A stretch of DNA of 64,000 bases from Stomoxys calcitrans (lineage: Eukaryota; Arthropoda; Insecta; Diptera; Muscidae): positions 28,381,266 through 28,445,265 of the forward strand of contig NC_081555.1 in NCBI RefSeq assembly GCF_963082655.1, read 5' to 3'. The notes below the pieces were generated by a model. The model had not been told where the DNA came from and did no database searches. It worked only from the letters and a program-made list of their open reading frames with translations. Shown here piece by piece: positions 11,375-21,432 of the stretch (position 1 is the first letter of the stretch; each line of letters starts with the position of its first letter). The translations under genes were made by a program, and so were the position numbers.

Positions 11375-12704
11375 ATGAATGGTTATAACTGTGGAAAAGA
11401 TATTGGTCTTGCTTGGATACGACCACCAGAGACAGAAATTGCCTTTCCGGATATAAAGAAACCACAACCGATTGGATTTTTCAGCCTCGATTCAGATCGT
11501 GACTTTGGAGCCAACGATATTCAATTGCGGTATTATAAACCTCCAAATGTGGATTTATTTCCACTTGATTTGAATATAGGCTTGGATAGAGCTATTCATA
11601 AGCCCGAGTCCGCAAGAAATGAACTGCTGGATAATTTATTGAAGTTCATCTTTGATCACTATCAAAAAATATTCAGTAATGGCCAATTTCCAGAATTTGT
11701 TTCATGGCGGGGACTTTTAAGGCTTCTAATGTGCACTCCCTATGAATACCGGCAGGACTGGTGCATACATGTGACACGTTTTAATAATACCATTTATTTG
11801 GTTGAAAGAGAAACAGAACAAAAAATATATGAAAGATCACAGGAGACAACGTACCAAAAGAATTGTGCCGCTTGGGGCTTCAAGTTTGAGCAGTATTGTT
11901 TATCAGAATCACCTTTTAGAGGACCGGACACTAGCTGTCCTGTCAATGAGTGCGAAGAATTCTCGATGGTATTTCAGACACGATTAGGTGGCATGAATTT
12001 GTTATATGGCGCAGAAATGGATGGTGTTGTTAGCGATCAACCTTTACAACTGTAAGTAGTACCGATAATAATAAAATTACTTCACATAAAATATACTAAA
12101 TTACTATAAAAAACAATAATTCTTACCCATTTGAAACTCATCGCATTTCTCTCTTTTTTACAGCAATTACGATAAGCCCATAATTGAGCATCTTAAATTT
12201 GTGGAGTTAAAAACGCGTCAGGCACATTCAAACGAACGTCAAAGAACTTCTTTTCTTAGACATAAGTCTCGAAATTGGTGGTGCCAATCCTTTCTTGTTG
12301 GCATCGAAGATCTATACGTTGGTATACGTAATGAAAAAGGACTAGTAAGAAGTATTGAGCACGTCGAAACCAGATCTCTTCCCAAGTCAGGGGCGGTAAG
12401 CATAGTCAATGTCAATACATACATATATAGTGTTTATGCATGAATTCTATCTTTTATTTCTTTATAGCAAAACCATTGGTCACCTTGGGTTTGTGCAAAT
12501 TTTCTTTTGCAATTTTTGAGCCGTTTAAAAACCATTACAGCCAATGAAAATTGTCCCTATAGTGTATATGAATTTTATTTTAATGCAAGGACAGGACAAA
12601 TCAAATCTCAATTTATTCCAGGAAAAACTGAGCATTCCTTCCTGCCAAGTTGGTACATAGAATTAGTAAGACGACATAATAAAAGCAATACAAAACTAAA
12701 TTAG
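11375..12704 (+). CDS. DXO: DXO/Rai1-family decapping nuclease, three exons, complete
   Basis: Exons 11375-12051, 12164-12395 and 12468-12704 join across GT-AG introns (GTAAGT..CAG, GTAAGC..TAG) into 381 residues, a normal length for the family. DXO/Rai1 enzymes remove incomplete or non-canonical caps such as NAD and degrade the RNA 5' to 3', as mRNA quality control. All family motifs are visible: Arg112 in SWRGLL, GFKFE (168-172, motif GxxxE), E214-M-D216, E240-L-K242, and WWCQSFL (264-270). The acidic residues and Lys242 would form the metal and phosphate site. The ATG is the first in frame and follows an AT-rich leader. A polyadenylation signal lies at 12840. It is transcribed divergently from PhKgamma. 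No frameshift or missing key residue is seen. It could be either of the DXO-like paralogues that flies carry, but the complete active site argues against the catalytically degenerate Cutoff. Confidence 0.93.
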
Positions 12705-12839
12705 TTTTATAGATTTGAACAAAAAGTGTTTCTTAATTTTTTTCTATATGCATGAAGGGTTCAGAGGGCTCATTATTTTTAACTATGTTTAAAAAGTACA
12801 TAATCACCACAGTGTGGTTGTGATGTAATTAATTGTAGT

Positions 12840-12845
12840 AATAAA
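12840..12845 (+). promoter_or_regulatory. Probable polyadenylation signal of DXO
   Basis: AATAAA lies 136 bp after the DXO stop codon. It is the first canonical signal downstream in that orientation that I noticed. Confidence 0.55.
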
Positions 12846-13049
12846 AACTGGTTTATAAGATCGTGGAAAAGTTATTTTTTTGGTATAATACCCCCCAACA
12901 TACATATGTACGTTTGTAAGACCTTAAATATAATTTCTAAACGCATTTAAAGTTGATCTGATCTTATTATAAAAGGAACTGTAACTTCGTAAAAATCTTT
13001 CCATAAACAATGCAAATTTGCCCATTAAAGTTCCAGGCACAATATTTTC

Positions 13050-13191
13050 ACATATCAATGAGTGCTGAACCTCTTTGGAGAGAAGTTTTACATGGCATAG
13101 TACCTCACAAATGTTGTCAGCATTAGGAGGGGAAAACCACTGCTGAAAATTTTTTCTGATGGTCTCGCCAAGATTCGAACCCAGGCGTTCA
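13050..13191 (-). repeat. tRNA-derived SINE fragment
   Basis: On the minus strand it reads 'aacgcctgggttcgaatctt', then 'ggcgagaccatcagaaaaaa' and 'ttttcagcagtggttttccc'. It carries a polymerase III B-box-like GGTTCGAATCT. It is homologous to 47357-47470. The A-box end is missing. Confidence 0.75.
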
Positions 13192-13360
13192 TATAAACCG
13201 TTCTTGAATCTTGATTTCTTGAGCCTCTAGAGGGCGCAATTCGTATCCGATTTGGCTGAAATTTTGCATGACGTATTTTGTTTTAACTTCCAAGCTGAAT
13301 GATAAGGGGCATGTTTATTTTATACCCGACACGATAGGATGGGGGTATAAATATCGAATT
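13192..13360. repeat. M1 family fragment
   Basis: 'cctctagagggcgcaattcg' and 'ggctgaaattttgcatga' are followed by 'tatacccgacacgataggat' and 'gggggtata', which is the family's terminal hairpin module. Confidence 0.7.
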
Positions 13361-13664
13361 TTTGATCTGCGACCTCAAAGTATATACAGTGGTGGAAAAA
13401 ATAATAGAATAAGAATAATAAGAACAATATTAAACAAAACATTGAGAAATTTCATTTCATTTTATTAACGGATGCTCGTTATGGTGATTTTTTGGGTAAA
13501 ATCACTTGAAAAAAATAATAATGAAACTTATCCAAACGTTGTTGTTACTTATGAATTGTCTTTTTTGTAACTTAAAATCTAAGAGGAGGGAAAAGCAAAT
13601 GGTTACTAATCATTCATATGCTTTATTGTAATATTCGTTAGCATAAGTGCCTAAAAATGGTTCC

Positions 13665-13725
13665 AGAAGCTTAGCTGCGAGCTGCCGGGGGCGTCCACAG
13701 GTTGCGGATAAATGCTGCCTATATG
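13665..13725 (+). repeat. Family 2 fragment
   Basis: 'gaagcttagctgcgagctgc' and 'cgtccacaggttgcgga' match the middle of the family 2 repeats. Confidence 0.7.
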
Positions 13726-14680
13726 GGCCCAAGAACTTGAATCTGGAGATCGGTATATATCACACTTACATCCAAATAAAACTCGATCTTAACCCTACAC
13801 GGTACGAATGTGGAGGAGCCTAACACAGTTCACTGCGCCAAATTTTAGCAAAATCTATTAATATTGGGTTGCCCAAAAAGTAATTGCGGATTTTTCATAT
13901 AGTCGGCGTTGACAAATTTTTTCACAGCTTGTGACTCTGTAATTGCATTCTTTCTTCTGTCAGTTATCAGCTGTTACTTTTAGCTTGCTTTAGAAAAAAA
14001 GTGTAAAAAAAGTATATTTGATTAAAGTTCATTCTAAGTTTTATTAAAAATGCATTTACTTTCTTTTTTATAGGAGCCTAACACAACTCATTGTGCTAAT
14101 TATGGGCCCAAGACCCTAAATCATTAGATCCGTATATATGACACCTATATCCAAATATTGAACTATCGGAGCAATATTGAATTAACGGATGTTGAGGGCC
14201 CTAACTCATCTCACTGTTCCATATTTCAGCGAAATCGGATAATAAATCGGCAGATCGGTCTATATGGGCGCTATAACAAAATATAGCCCATATTCGAATT
14301 TAACATGTCAATGGACAAAAAAATCTGTGCAAAATTTCAGCTCATTATCTTCATTTTAAAGACTAGCGTGATTTCAACAGACAGACGGACGGACATGGCT
14401 AGATCGCTTAACCCCATAATTGCCACATTTTTTACCTGATTTTGCTAAAATTTAGAACGGTAAGTTGCAGGAGGCTTCCTAATATCTAAGTTGAAGATGT
14501 TTAGATACATATAAACTGATCTCTCGATTTGGCATTTAAAGCACCTGGAGGGCGCACTTTGTATACAATTTGACTGCATTTTTGTACACAGTATTTTGTT
14601 ATGACCTCTATGTATGGTCTCAAACGGCCTATAAATGAATATAGCTCCCATATAAACCAATCTGGGGATTTTACTTCTTA
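13726..14680. repeat. M1 family copies, interrupted by a mariner-type MITE
   Basis: Modules such as 'tcggtatatatcacact' and 'gggcccaagaccctaaatca' lie on both sides of the MITE at 13864-14066. They end with 'acagacggacggacatggct' and an inverted module 'gaatatagctcccatataaa'. No coding potential. Confidence 0.65.
13864..14066 (+). mobile_element. Mariner-type MITE, 3'-truncated copy
   Basis: Begins TTGGGTTGCCCAAAAAGTAA after a TA dinucleotide and is nearly identical to 35962-36187. It stops near 14066, before the right inverted repeat. It carries about 12 bp more than the intact copy at 'gaaaaaaagtgtaaaaaaag'. Confidence 0.88.
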
Positions 14681-14949
14681 AGTGGTCAAACCTTCAAATC
14701 ACCCCAAAACAGAAGTTATTTACAGACCAAGGGAATATAGGACTCAAGTAAAAAGTATTTCTTTTAACATTTTCAATATTTTGTTTATAGATTTTGTCAA
14801 TAGGTATAAATTTGATTTATTTTTTAATAAATATGCTGTTTTCGCTTTTGCACTTAACTCACGTCTAAAACAAAGTACAGTCGAACTTTTCTATAACGTA
14901 GCAATTGGGGACTATGCTATAGAGCAAGGCGGATTTAACAATGTGGTCA

Positions 14950-15048
14950 ATCCCTTGGCAGCCGGTTGTACGTACCGGATTGACCCGATGGAATTCTTCA
15001 TCGGCAAGGGCTGCCTCCTCAGTGTTTAAAACACTGCTACAACAACAA
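14950..15048 (+). repeat. Structured (CAA)-tailed repeat family 1
   Basis: The outer stem GGCAGCC (14957) pairs with GGCTGCC (15009). An inner hairpin pairs CCGGT with ACCGG and a second pairs CGATG with CATCG. A third stem, CAGTGTTTAAAACACTG, is followed by CTACAACAACAA. In this copy the third stem has extra T/A pairs compared with other copies. Confidence 0.85.
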
Positions 15049-15061
15049 GGTTGCAGCACGC

Positions 15062-15420
15062 GAACAGCTGACGGTATTAAGACGTCAGATTTTTGTTTGC
15101 ATTCTCTTTGTTGTTATCTTCTTTCTCGCATACTCTCTGCTCATGTACGCACACGCATGCACACATATATACTATATTACACACCTCTGTTTGTTTGTTT
15201 TTTAACACGCCAAGCAAAAACAAAGCTTTGCTGGGTGTATACCAAGGCGGATTCAAAAAAGTGGTCTCACGCGAATAGCTGTTGACAGCCGGCCGGGTTT
15301 GACGGTTTGAAGATGTCAGGTTTTTGTTTGCATTCTCTTTGTTGTCATCTTCTTTCTCGCATAATCTCTGCTCATGTACGCGTATACACACACGCTCACA
15401 AATTTCTTTGTGTGTGTTGG
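15062..15420 (+). repeat. Dispersed family 3, two tandem copies
   Basis: 'tttttgtttgcattctcttt', 'tcttctttctcgcatact' and 'ctctgctcatgtacgc' occur at about 15090-15150 and again at 15315-15380. The second copy is led by 'aaggcggattcaaaaaagtg'. The same unit occurs reversed at 36885-37030 and forward at 56790-56985. Open frames on both strands here come from the repeat. Confidence 0.8.
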
Positions 15421-15433
15421 CAGGCTTAATTAT

Positions 15434-15760
15434 TGAGATTTGTGGTGTTCATTGCTGTCACAAGGAGCTTAAGCCCCGTTTACAGTGCTCATTAAATCCA
15501 GATTTAAGACTCCCGTCAGCTGATTGTGAAGAGGAAGAACAGATGATCGAGCAATTAAATCAGGATTTAAAGAGCAGTGTAAACGGGGTTTTAGTTGCGA
15601 ATTACCGGGCGAGTCCACAGGTTGCGAATAGTGGAATGCTCTATACAGAGTAGCTGCAACGACAGTCGCGGACATTCAGCGGTATCGAGCGGAGAGTCTC
15701 AGTGAGAAGCAGGGTGGCACCGGTGCCCATGATGCTCGATATGATATGTGGCTACAACAA
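15434..15760 (+). repeat. Family 2 repeat, split by a 119-bp MITE
   Basis: The left part 'tttgtggtgttcattgctgt' and the right part 'accgggcgagtccacaggtt', 'cggagagtctcagtgagaag' are contiguous in other copies. Here they are separated by the element at 15472-15590. Confidence 0.82.
15472..15590. mobile_element. 119-bp MITE with TTA target-site duplication
   Basis: The ends AGCCCCGTTTACAGTGCTC and AACCCCGTTTACACTGCTC (right end, reverse complement) form terminal inverted repeats. TTA flanks both sides (15469-15471 and 15591-15593). The 3-bp TTA duplication resembles PIF/Harbinger elements. A second copy of exactly the same length is at 51222-51340. Confidence 0.85.
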
Positions 15761-16069
15761 CAACCGTCGTTACTAGGCAACAATAGATGGATCCCAAATT
15801 TCGGCCTCCAAACGTACTTCTGCTATATTTTTAAAGGCACAGTAAAAGAAGAATTAGGAAAGCAACTCACTTGTAATAAACATTTAGTAACGTTTTTCAA
15901 AACTCAAAAATAGGGTTTCCCGTCGAGTGGTTGAGGGGCTAACAGGCACACTCAAATCAAATACTAAGAGAAATAAATAAAAAGCCTAAGAGAGTAGGAA
16001 AAGTATTTCAAAACTCGAGATAAAAATTTTATAAAAATTTGTTCAAAATTCAAGCTGATACTCTTTAGC

Positions 16070-16074
16070 CGTCG
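16070..16074. repeat. Transib target-site duplication, left
   Basis: CGTCG immediately precedes CACAGTG. The identical CGTCG follows the element at 21428-21432. A GC-rich 5-bp duplication is the known Transib signature. Confidence 0.92.
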
Positions 16075-17522
16075 CACAGTGGGCCAAATGGCAAAAAAAT
16101 TGGAAATAAGTCTACAACTTTTTATCTGTTGATTTTAGCCATACAAAATGTTCTAGACATTTGTAGAGGAGGACATAGGCTTTCAGAAAAGTGCTGTTGT
16201 TGGTCCATATCTTTAATACAGGGTGAGCTACAGGGTGTCAAAGTTGACCACTTTTGACTTCTCCAAGCTTCTGGGGGCCATAACTTTTGATCTACTCAAC
16301 CGATTTACATGATTTAGGACTCTAGAGAAAGAGCTTGACAAGATCTAAAAAACTTATGCATAAAGTACCATGCCATCGTGTACTGTTAAGGAGTTATGAA
16401 TTGTTTAATTTTAAAATATGAAAATTTGGCCTTGGTTTTTTTCAGTGTTTTTTAAATAACTCCGTCAATTTTAAAGCTATAAACTTCATACTTCACACAA
16501 ATTATGCCAGCATATGTGTGCATAAAATACAAAAGGAATCACGTGAATATCTTTGGCGGTTTAAAAATGGCATCGTTTTCAATATGAAAAATATTTTTTT
16601 TGTCAAAAAATTGCAAAATTTTTCAAAAAAGATACTCCCATTTCCTTTAAGTTTTCGCAAACTTTGGCCATCAAAGCATTATCATTTCTTTCCATTTTCA
16701 CAAAGTCGAGGTATTAAGAAAAGTTTTAAGTGCTAATTTGGCTAATTTCGATATCAAACAACACCGTTATCTTAAGACCAAAATGGCCAATTTTTTTACT
16801 AAACTTCAAAAGTTTCTCACTGGAAAAAAAGTTCCACGGGGATTTTTTCGCTTTTTTTGAACTTAAATGAAAGCTTAAAATGTTCCCAACATTTTAAGGT
16901 ATGTCTCGCCATATCCTAGCCATAAATGAGATCGTAGCGATCAAAATACTGAAAAAAGTCAATTTTCAAGTAGTGCTATATTCATTGCTAAAAAACAAGT
17001 ATTACGTCACATTTTATTGCAAAGATGTTAAATAAACTTTTATTTGGTAACACTTCTTCTACAAAACACAAAAAGAATCATGGAAATATCTCTATTCTAT
17101 TCCATTTTATGGAACCGGCAATAAAAAAGTCAATTTTTCAAAAAAGTCGAATTTCCCAAATTTTGTTTTTGTTGTCCTAATTGCACATGACACACTATAG
17201 CCATATTTACGCAACATACCTTATCGTAAAGGAAATTTTCATACCTTTCCAACGATGTATAAAACATTTCTCAACTCGGATTCTATCTACTCTAAAATTC
17301 ATTTACACTTCATTAAACTCTATATAAAAATGTCTATTTGTGAAATGGAACCTTATATGGGGCCTACACTAAAACATTGATAGATTTGCCCAGGGTTTAC
17401 AATACAAATGTGTTAGAATAAAAAAAGGTCTCCTGCCAAAGTTTAAAAAAATTGGAATAAAAATATGTGTTTTAGAGCGAAAACACTTCGCATCGGCGTG
17501 CGTTTATATGTATATTAGCTAC
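16075..17522 (+). repeat. Transib left terminal inverted repeat, 1448 bp
   Basis: Compared block by block with the reverse complement of 19980-21427, I found no mismatch in the segments checked. These include homopolymer runs and a 72-codon open frame present in both arms (16518-16736 and 20766-20984). The arm ends at 'tatattagctac'. It holds no recognisable gene. Confidence 0.92.
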
Positions 17523-17905
17523 ATCTATTTTTAATGTAAGCTGATGATTTTTGAATAAAAAGTAACCTAGAAATATACCTGCATATATATATATATTTGT
17601 GTTAAGATTTGATGCAGACAAATGTTACCTGTTTCGCTATGTCGAATTCCCAGGAAATCCACCGTATCAATGAATGTGAAAAAACCTACCCATAAAAAAT
17701 TCATTGTCATTTTTTTTAACCAAATTCGAGTCCAGGTAAATAATTATAGAAGAGTAAGTAAAAAGAGGCACTTTGGACCCCTTTTTACGATTGCGTCTGA
17801 TACCTGAAATGGGTCATTAATTGTGAATATATTGCATAAATATTTGAACAAAATCCAAATTTTCTTCATTATATTTTGTAGAGGCGTAAAGGACATTTAT
17901 AAGTT
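17523..17905 (+). other. Transib unique 5' region
   Basis: This stretch lies between the left arm and the transposase ATG. It contains an (AT)n run near 17585 and a possible intron acceptor 'tatattttgtag' at about 17870-17881, so an untranslated leader intron is possible. No conserved coding sequence is seen. Confidence 0.6.
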
Positions 17906-19948
17906 ATGGAAGTCATACTGAAGTATTCCACTCTTTCGAAAATTGTATGGGACATCAAAAATGATTCCAAATCATACACGGAGTCATTTAAGGAACTTGT
18001 TTACACTTTGGACCACATATATGGAATAAGGCTAAATAAAGACGCTTTAGACAAACTTGAAAAATTCTACAAATCATTTGAGAGAAGGTTGCCAGAATGT
18101 TCATTCGCAAAAATCAAGTTTTTCAAAATGTATGAGAAGTGGCTGAAATCGGATCTACTTATTGAAATTAAACCGCTGATTCCCGGCCGGCCTAGCAAAG
18201 CATACGACGAAGTTACGGAGAAAACCAAAAAGAAAAAACAAGAGGAACTATTGGCGGCACATCCGCCAAATTTAATAAAAGATACGTTCAAAACAGCATT
18301 GTTAAAAACACAACCAAAAAATGTTGGACGAATTGTCGATGTTTTACCATTAGCATCTCCGAAAAGGGTAAAGAGAATGGTAGAAAGTATTCCAACTCCA
18401 AAATCGACTACAGAATTCACGGAGGAAGATGCACTGGCCCTGATTTTGAACCTAGGCCTCTCAAGAAACAAATACTCAACAATGAGGAAGGCTCTTCGTG
18501 AAAAAGGATGGGGTTGTTTACCCTCAAAACATAAATTGTACAACACCAGGACGAAAATGGTGCCATCAAATATATACGTGGACGAATTAAAAGCAAGAGT
18601 GAAACTTGCTGATCTTGTTGAAAATACAGCTGTTAGAATTATTTCTAATTTTACTGAAGAACAGTTGAACACATGTAATAATTCCGAAGTGGTTTTGATC
18701 AGCAAATGGGGTTGTGATGGATCATCTGGATTTTCCGAATATAAGCAACAAACAGAAATAGATACCAACTTCGCATCAATTTTCATGGCATCATTAGTAC
18801 CATTGAGAATGAGATTGTACAAGGACCAATCTTCATCATCGAAAGAAAATGCATTTCAAGATATATGGATAAATAGAACACCTGGGTCAAAATATTTATG
18901 TCGCCCAATTCGGTTTGAGTATACAAAGGAAGACCGGAACACAACACGATCTTTGGTGAACGAAATAAAGGAAGAAATTGCTGCATTACCCATGATTGTT
19001 ATAAACCAATTGGGAAGAAATATAAAAGTTTCGTTTCAACTACAACTCACTATGATCGATGGAAAGGTGGCAAACGCATTAACTGGCGTTATGTCCAATT
19101 GGAGATGCAATATTTGTGGCAAGAAGAATGGGCAATTCGAGGACAAGTCTGATGAAAATTTAGTAAACGAAAATGCGCTCAATTTCGGTATTTCGCCCCT
19201 GCACTGTAGAATTCGATTCATGGAGTATTGTTTGCATTTATCGTATGACCTTAAATATCGGACTAGCCCTGGAAACCGCGATGTCTCTGCTAGAAACAAC
19301 CAAGATCTTCACAAAATGAGGCAGGAAGAGAAGAATCGAATCCAGTTGGAGTTTAAACAAAAGGGACTTATAATAGATAAACCTCTTTACGGATACGGAA
19401 GCACAAATGATGGCAACTCGGCAAGGCGGTTTTTTGAGGACCCCGTATCGACATCTAAAATAACCGGTCTTGATGAACACTTGCTAAGACGATTCAAAGT
19501 GATTTTGGCTGTAATCAATAGCAAAAAGATGATAAATTCAACCAAATTTGAAGCTTATAGTAATGACACAAAAAACATTTTATCTGATTTATATTCGTGG
19601 AAAGCTTTAACACCGACAGTACATAAAGTCTTACATCATGGCAAGGAAATTGTGGAATACAACATACTTCCGTTAGGAGAACTTACAGAAGAAGCTCAGG
19701 AATCCCGTAATAGAGATGTTAAACAGTTCCGGCTTTTCAATACCCGAAAGAGCACCAAATTTAACCAAAATTATGATTTACTTCAATATTTATTGTTATC
19801 GTCTGATCCGGTACTATACAGCATCAGAACTAAATGGCTACCAAAAATATGTGACGATATAGATAAGGACGATCCCGATGCCATTCAAATTAAAGAGCTT
19901 TTAAATTTTGATACCTTAGATTATTTGGTAGAGAATAAAATCAAATAA
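17906..19948 (+). CDS. Transib transposase (RAG1 catalytic-core homologue), 680 aa, intact
   Basis: This single open frame is the only long gene between the inverted arms. Motifs matching the RAG1/Transib DDE recombinase appear in family order. Asp271 lies in KWGCDGSSG (first catalytic Asp) and Asp385 in TMIDGKVANAL (second Asp). Cys401 and Cys404 (CNIC) with His573 and His578 (VHKVLHHGKE) match the RAG1 zinc pairs. Glu599 in AQESRNRDVKQFR matches the third catalytic residue, aligning with the 'NESGNK' segment of RAG1, and is followed by NTRKSTKFNQNYDLLQYLL. The N-terminal 110 residues are Lys-rich and probably bind DNA, but no zinc finger is obvious there. The enzyme should nick and form hairpins at CACAGTG ends and insert with 5-bp duplication. 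There is no frameshift, premature stop or lost key residue. The length is typical of Transib proteins. The 251-codon frame on the opposite strand is a shadow. Confidence 0.9.
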   Translation: MEVILKYSTLSKIVWDIKNDSKSYTESFKELVYTLDHIYGIRLNKDALDKLEKFYKSFERRLPECSFAKIKFFKMYEKWLKSDLLIEIKPLIPGRPSKAYDEVTEKTKKKKQEELLAAHPPNLIKDTFKTALLKTQPKNVGRIVDVLPLASPKRVKRMVESIPTPKSTTEFTEEDALALILNLGLSRNKYSTMRKALREKGWGCLPSKHKLYNTRTKMVPSNIYVDELKARVKLADLVENTAVRIISNFTEEQLNTCNNSEVVLISKWGCDGSSGFSEYKQQTEIDTNFASIFMASLVPLRMRLYKDQSSSSKENAFQDIWINRTPGSKYLCRPIRFEYTKEDRNTTRSLVNEIKEEIAALPMIVINQLGRNIKVSFQLQLTMIDGKVANALTGVMSNWRCNICGKKNGQFEDKSDENLVNENALNFGISPLHCRIRFMEYCLHLSYDLKYRTSPGNRDVSARNNQDLHKMRQEEKNRIQLEFKQKGLIIDKPLYGYGSTNDGNSARRFFEDPVSTSKITGLDEHLLRRFKVILAVINSKKMINSTKFEAYSNDTKNILSDLYSWKALTPTVHKVLHHGKEIVEYNILPLGELTEEAQESRNRDVKQFRLFNTRKSTKFNQNYDLLQYLLLSSDPVLYSIRTKWLPKICDDIDKDDPDAIQIKELLNFDTLDYLVENKIK

Positions 19949-19979
19949 TACAAAACTAAAATGCTTTTTTATTTTGGGA

Positions 19980-21427
19980 GTAGCTAATATACATATAAAC
20001 GCACGCCGATGCGAAGTGTTTTCGCTCTAAAACACATATTTTTATTCCAATTTTTTTAAACTTTGGCAGGAGACCTTTTTTTATTCTAACACATTTGTAT
20101 TGTAAACCCTGGGCAAATCTATCAATGTTTTAGTGTAGGCCCCATATAAGGTTCCATTTCACAAATAGACATTTTTATATAGAGTTTAATGAAGTGTAAA
20201 TGAATTTTAGAGTAGATAGAATCCGAGTTGAGAAATGTTTTATACATCGTTGGAAAGGTATGAAAATTTCCTTTACGATAAGGTATGTTGCGTAAATATG
20301 GCTATAGTGTGTCATGTGCAATTAGGACAACAAAAACAAAATTTGGGAAATTCGACTTTTTTGAAAAATTGACTTTTTTATTGCCGGTTCCATAAAATGG
20401 AATAGAATAGAGATATTTCCATGATTCTTTTTGTGTTTTGTAGAAGAAGTGTTACCAAATAAAAGTTTATTTAACATCTTTGCAATAAAATGTGACGTAA
20501 TACTTGTTTTTTAGCAATGAATATAGCACTACTTGAAAATTGACTTTTTTCAGTATTTTGATCGCTACGATCTCATTTATGGCTAGGATATGGCGAGACA
20601 TACCTTAAAATGTTGGGAACATTTTAAGCTTTCATTTAAGTTCAAAAAAAGCGAAAAAATCCCCGTGGAACTTTTTTTCCAGTGAGAAACTTTTGAAGTT
20701 TAGTAAAAAAATTGGCCATTTTGGTCTTAAGATAACGGTGTTGTTTGATATCGAAATTAGCCAAATTAGCACTTAAAACTTTTCTTAATACCTCGACTTT
20801 GTGAAAATGGAAAGAAATGATAATGCTTTGATGGCCAAAGTTTGCGAAAACTTAAAGGAAATGGGAGTATCTTTTTTGAAAAATTTTGCAATTTTTTGAC
20901 AAAAAAAATATTTTTCATATTGAAAACGATGCCATTTTTAAACCGCCAAAGATATTCACGTGATTCCTTTTGTATTTTATGCACACATATGCTGGCATAA
21001 TTTGTGTGAAGTATGAAGTTTATAGCTTTAAAATTGACGGAGTTATTTAAAAAACACTGAAAAAAACCAAGGCCAAATTTTCATATTTTAAAATTAAACA
21101 ATTCATAACTCCTTAACAGTACACGATGGCATGGTACTTTATGCATAAGTTTTTTAGATCTTGTCAAGCTCTTTCTCTAGAGTCCTAAATCATGTAAATC
21201 GGTTGAGTAGATCAAAAGTTATGGCCCCCAGAAGCTTGGAGAAGTCAAAAGTGGTCAACTTTGACACCCTGTAGCTCACCCTGTATTAAAGATATGGACC
21301 AACAACAGCACTTTTCTGAAAGCCTATGTCCTCCTCTACAAATGTCTAGAACATTTTGTATGGCTAAAATCAACAGATAAAAAGTTGTAGACTTATTTCC
21401 AATTTTTTTGCCATTTGGCCCACTGTG
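19980..21427 (-). repeat. Transib right terminal inverted repeat, 1448 bp
   Basis: Mirror of 16075-17522, starting 32 bp after the transposase stop codon. It ends CCACTGTG at 21427. The transposase polyadenylation signal must lie in or near this arm, because only 31 bp of unique sequence separates the two. Confidence 0.92.
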
Positions 21428-21432
21428 CGTCG
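21428..21432. repeat. Transib target-site duplication, right
   Basis: CGTCG directly after CACTGTG matches 16070-16074. Removing the element and one copy restores a plausible empty site, 'tttagc CGTCG tttggg'. Confidence 0.92.

Larger units (their letters stand above)
16075..21427. mobile_element. Transib (RAG1-type) DNA transposon, apparently complete, 5353 bp
   Basis: Both ends start CACAGTGGGCCAAATGGC, and the first seven bases equal the V(D)J recombination heptamer. An A-rich block begins 11-12 bp further in, reminiscent of a 12-spacer signal. The terminal inverted repeats are 1448 bp each (16075-17522 and 19980-21427). Position x on the left pairs with 37502-x on the right, with no net indel. 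A single 680-codon RAG1-like transposase gene occupies the 2457-bp centre. The CGTCG duplications flank it. It sits between DXO and Sep1. The intact coding frame, matching ends and readable duplication all indicate recent insertion. Transib repeats are usually short as far as I know, so arms of this length are unusual. Confidence 0.92.

Noticed and set aside
14941..15285. 114-codon plus-strand ORF (SIPWQPVVRTGLTRWNSSSA...)
   Set aside because: Related peptides appear wherever the structured repeat occurs, and diverged copies break the frame. The sequence is better explained by RNA-level structure than by coding.
15077..15391. Minus-strand ORF with an internal protein repeat
   Set aside because: The protein repeat simply reflects two tandem copies of dispersed family 3.
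16518..16736. 72-codon ORF present identically in both Transib arms
   Set aside because: Identical only because the arms are inverted copies. The composition is AT-rich and no motif is visible.
18067..18822. 251-codon open frame on the minus strand
   Set aside because: It lies wholly inside the transposase gene on the other strand and shows no domain. It is a shadow of a Lys/Asn-rich coding sequence.
16075..21427. ProtoRAG (RAG1L plus RAG2L) rather than Transib
   Set aside because: Only one gene is present and no kelch-repeat RAG2-like frame exists between the arms.
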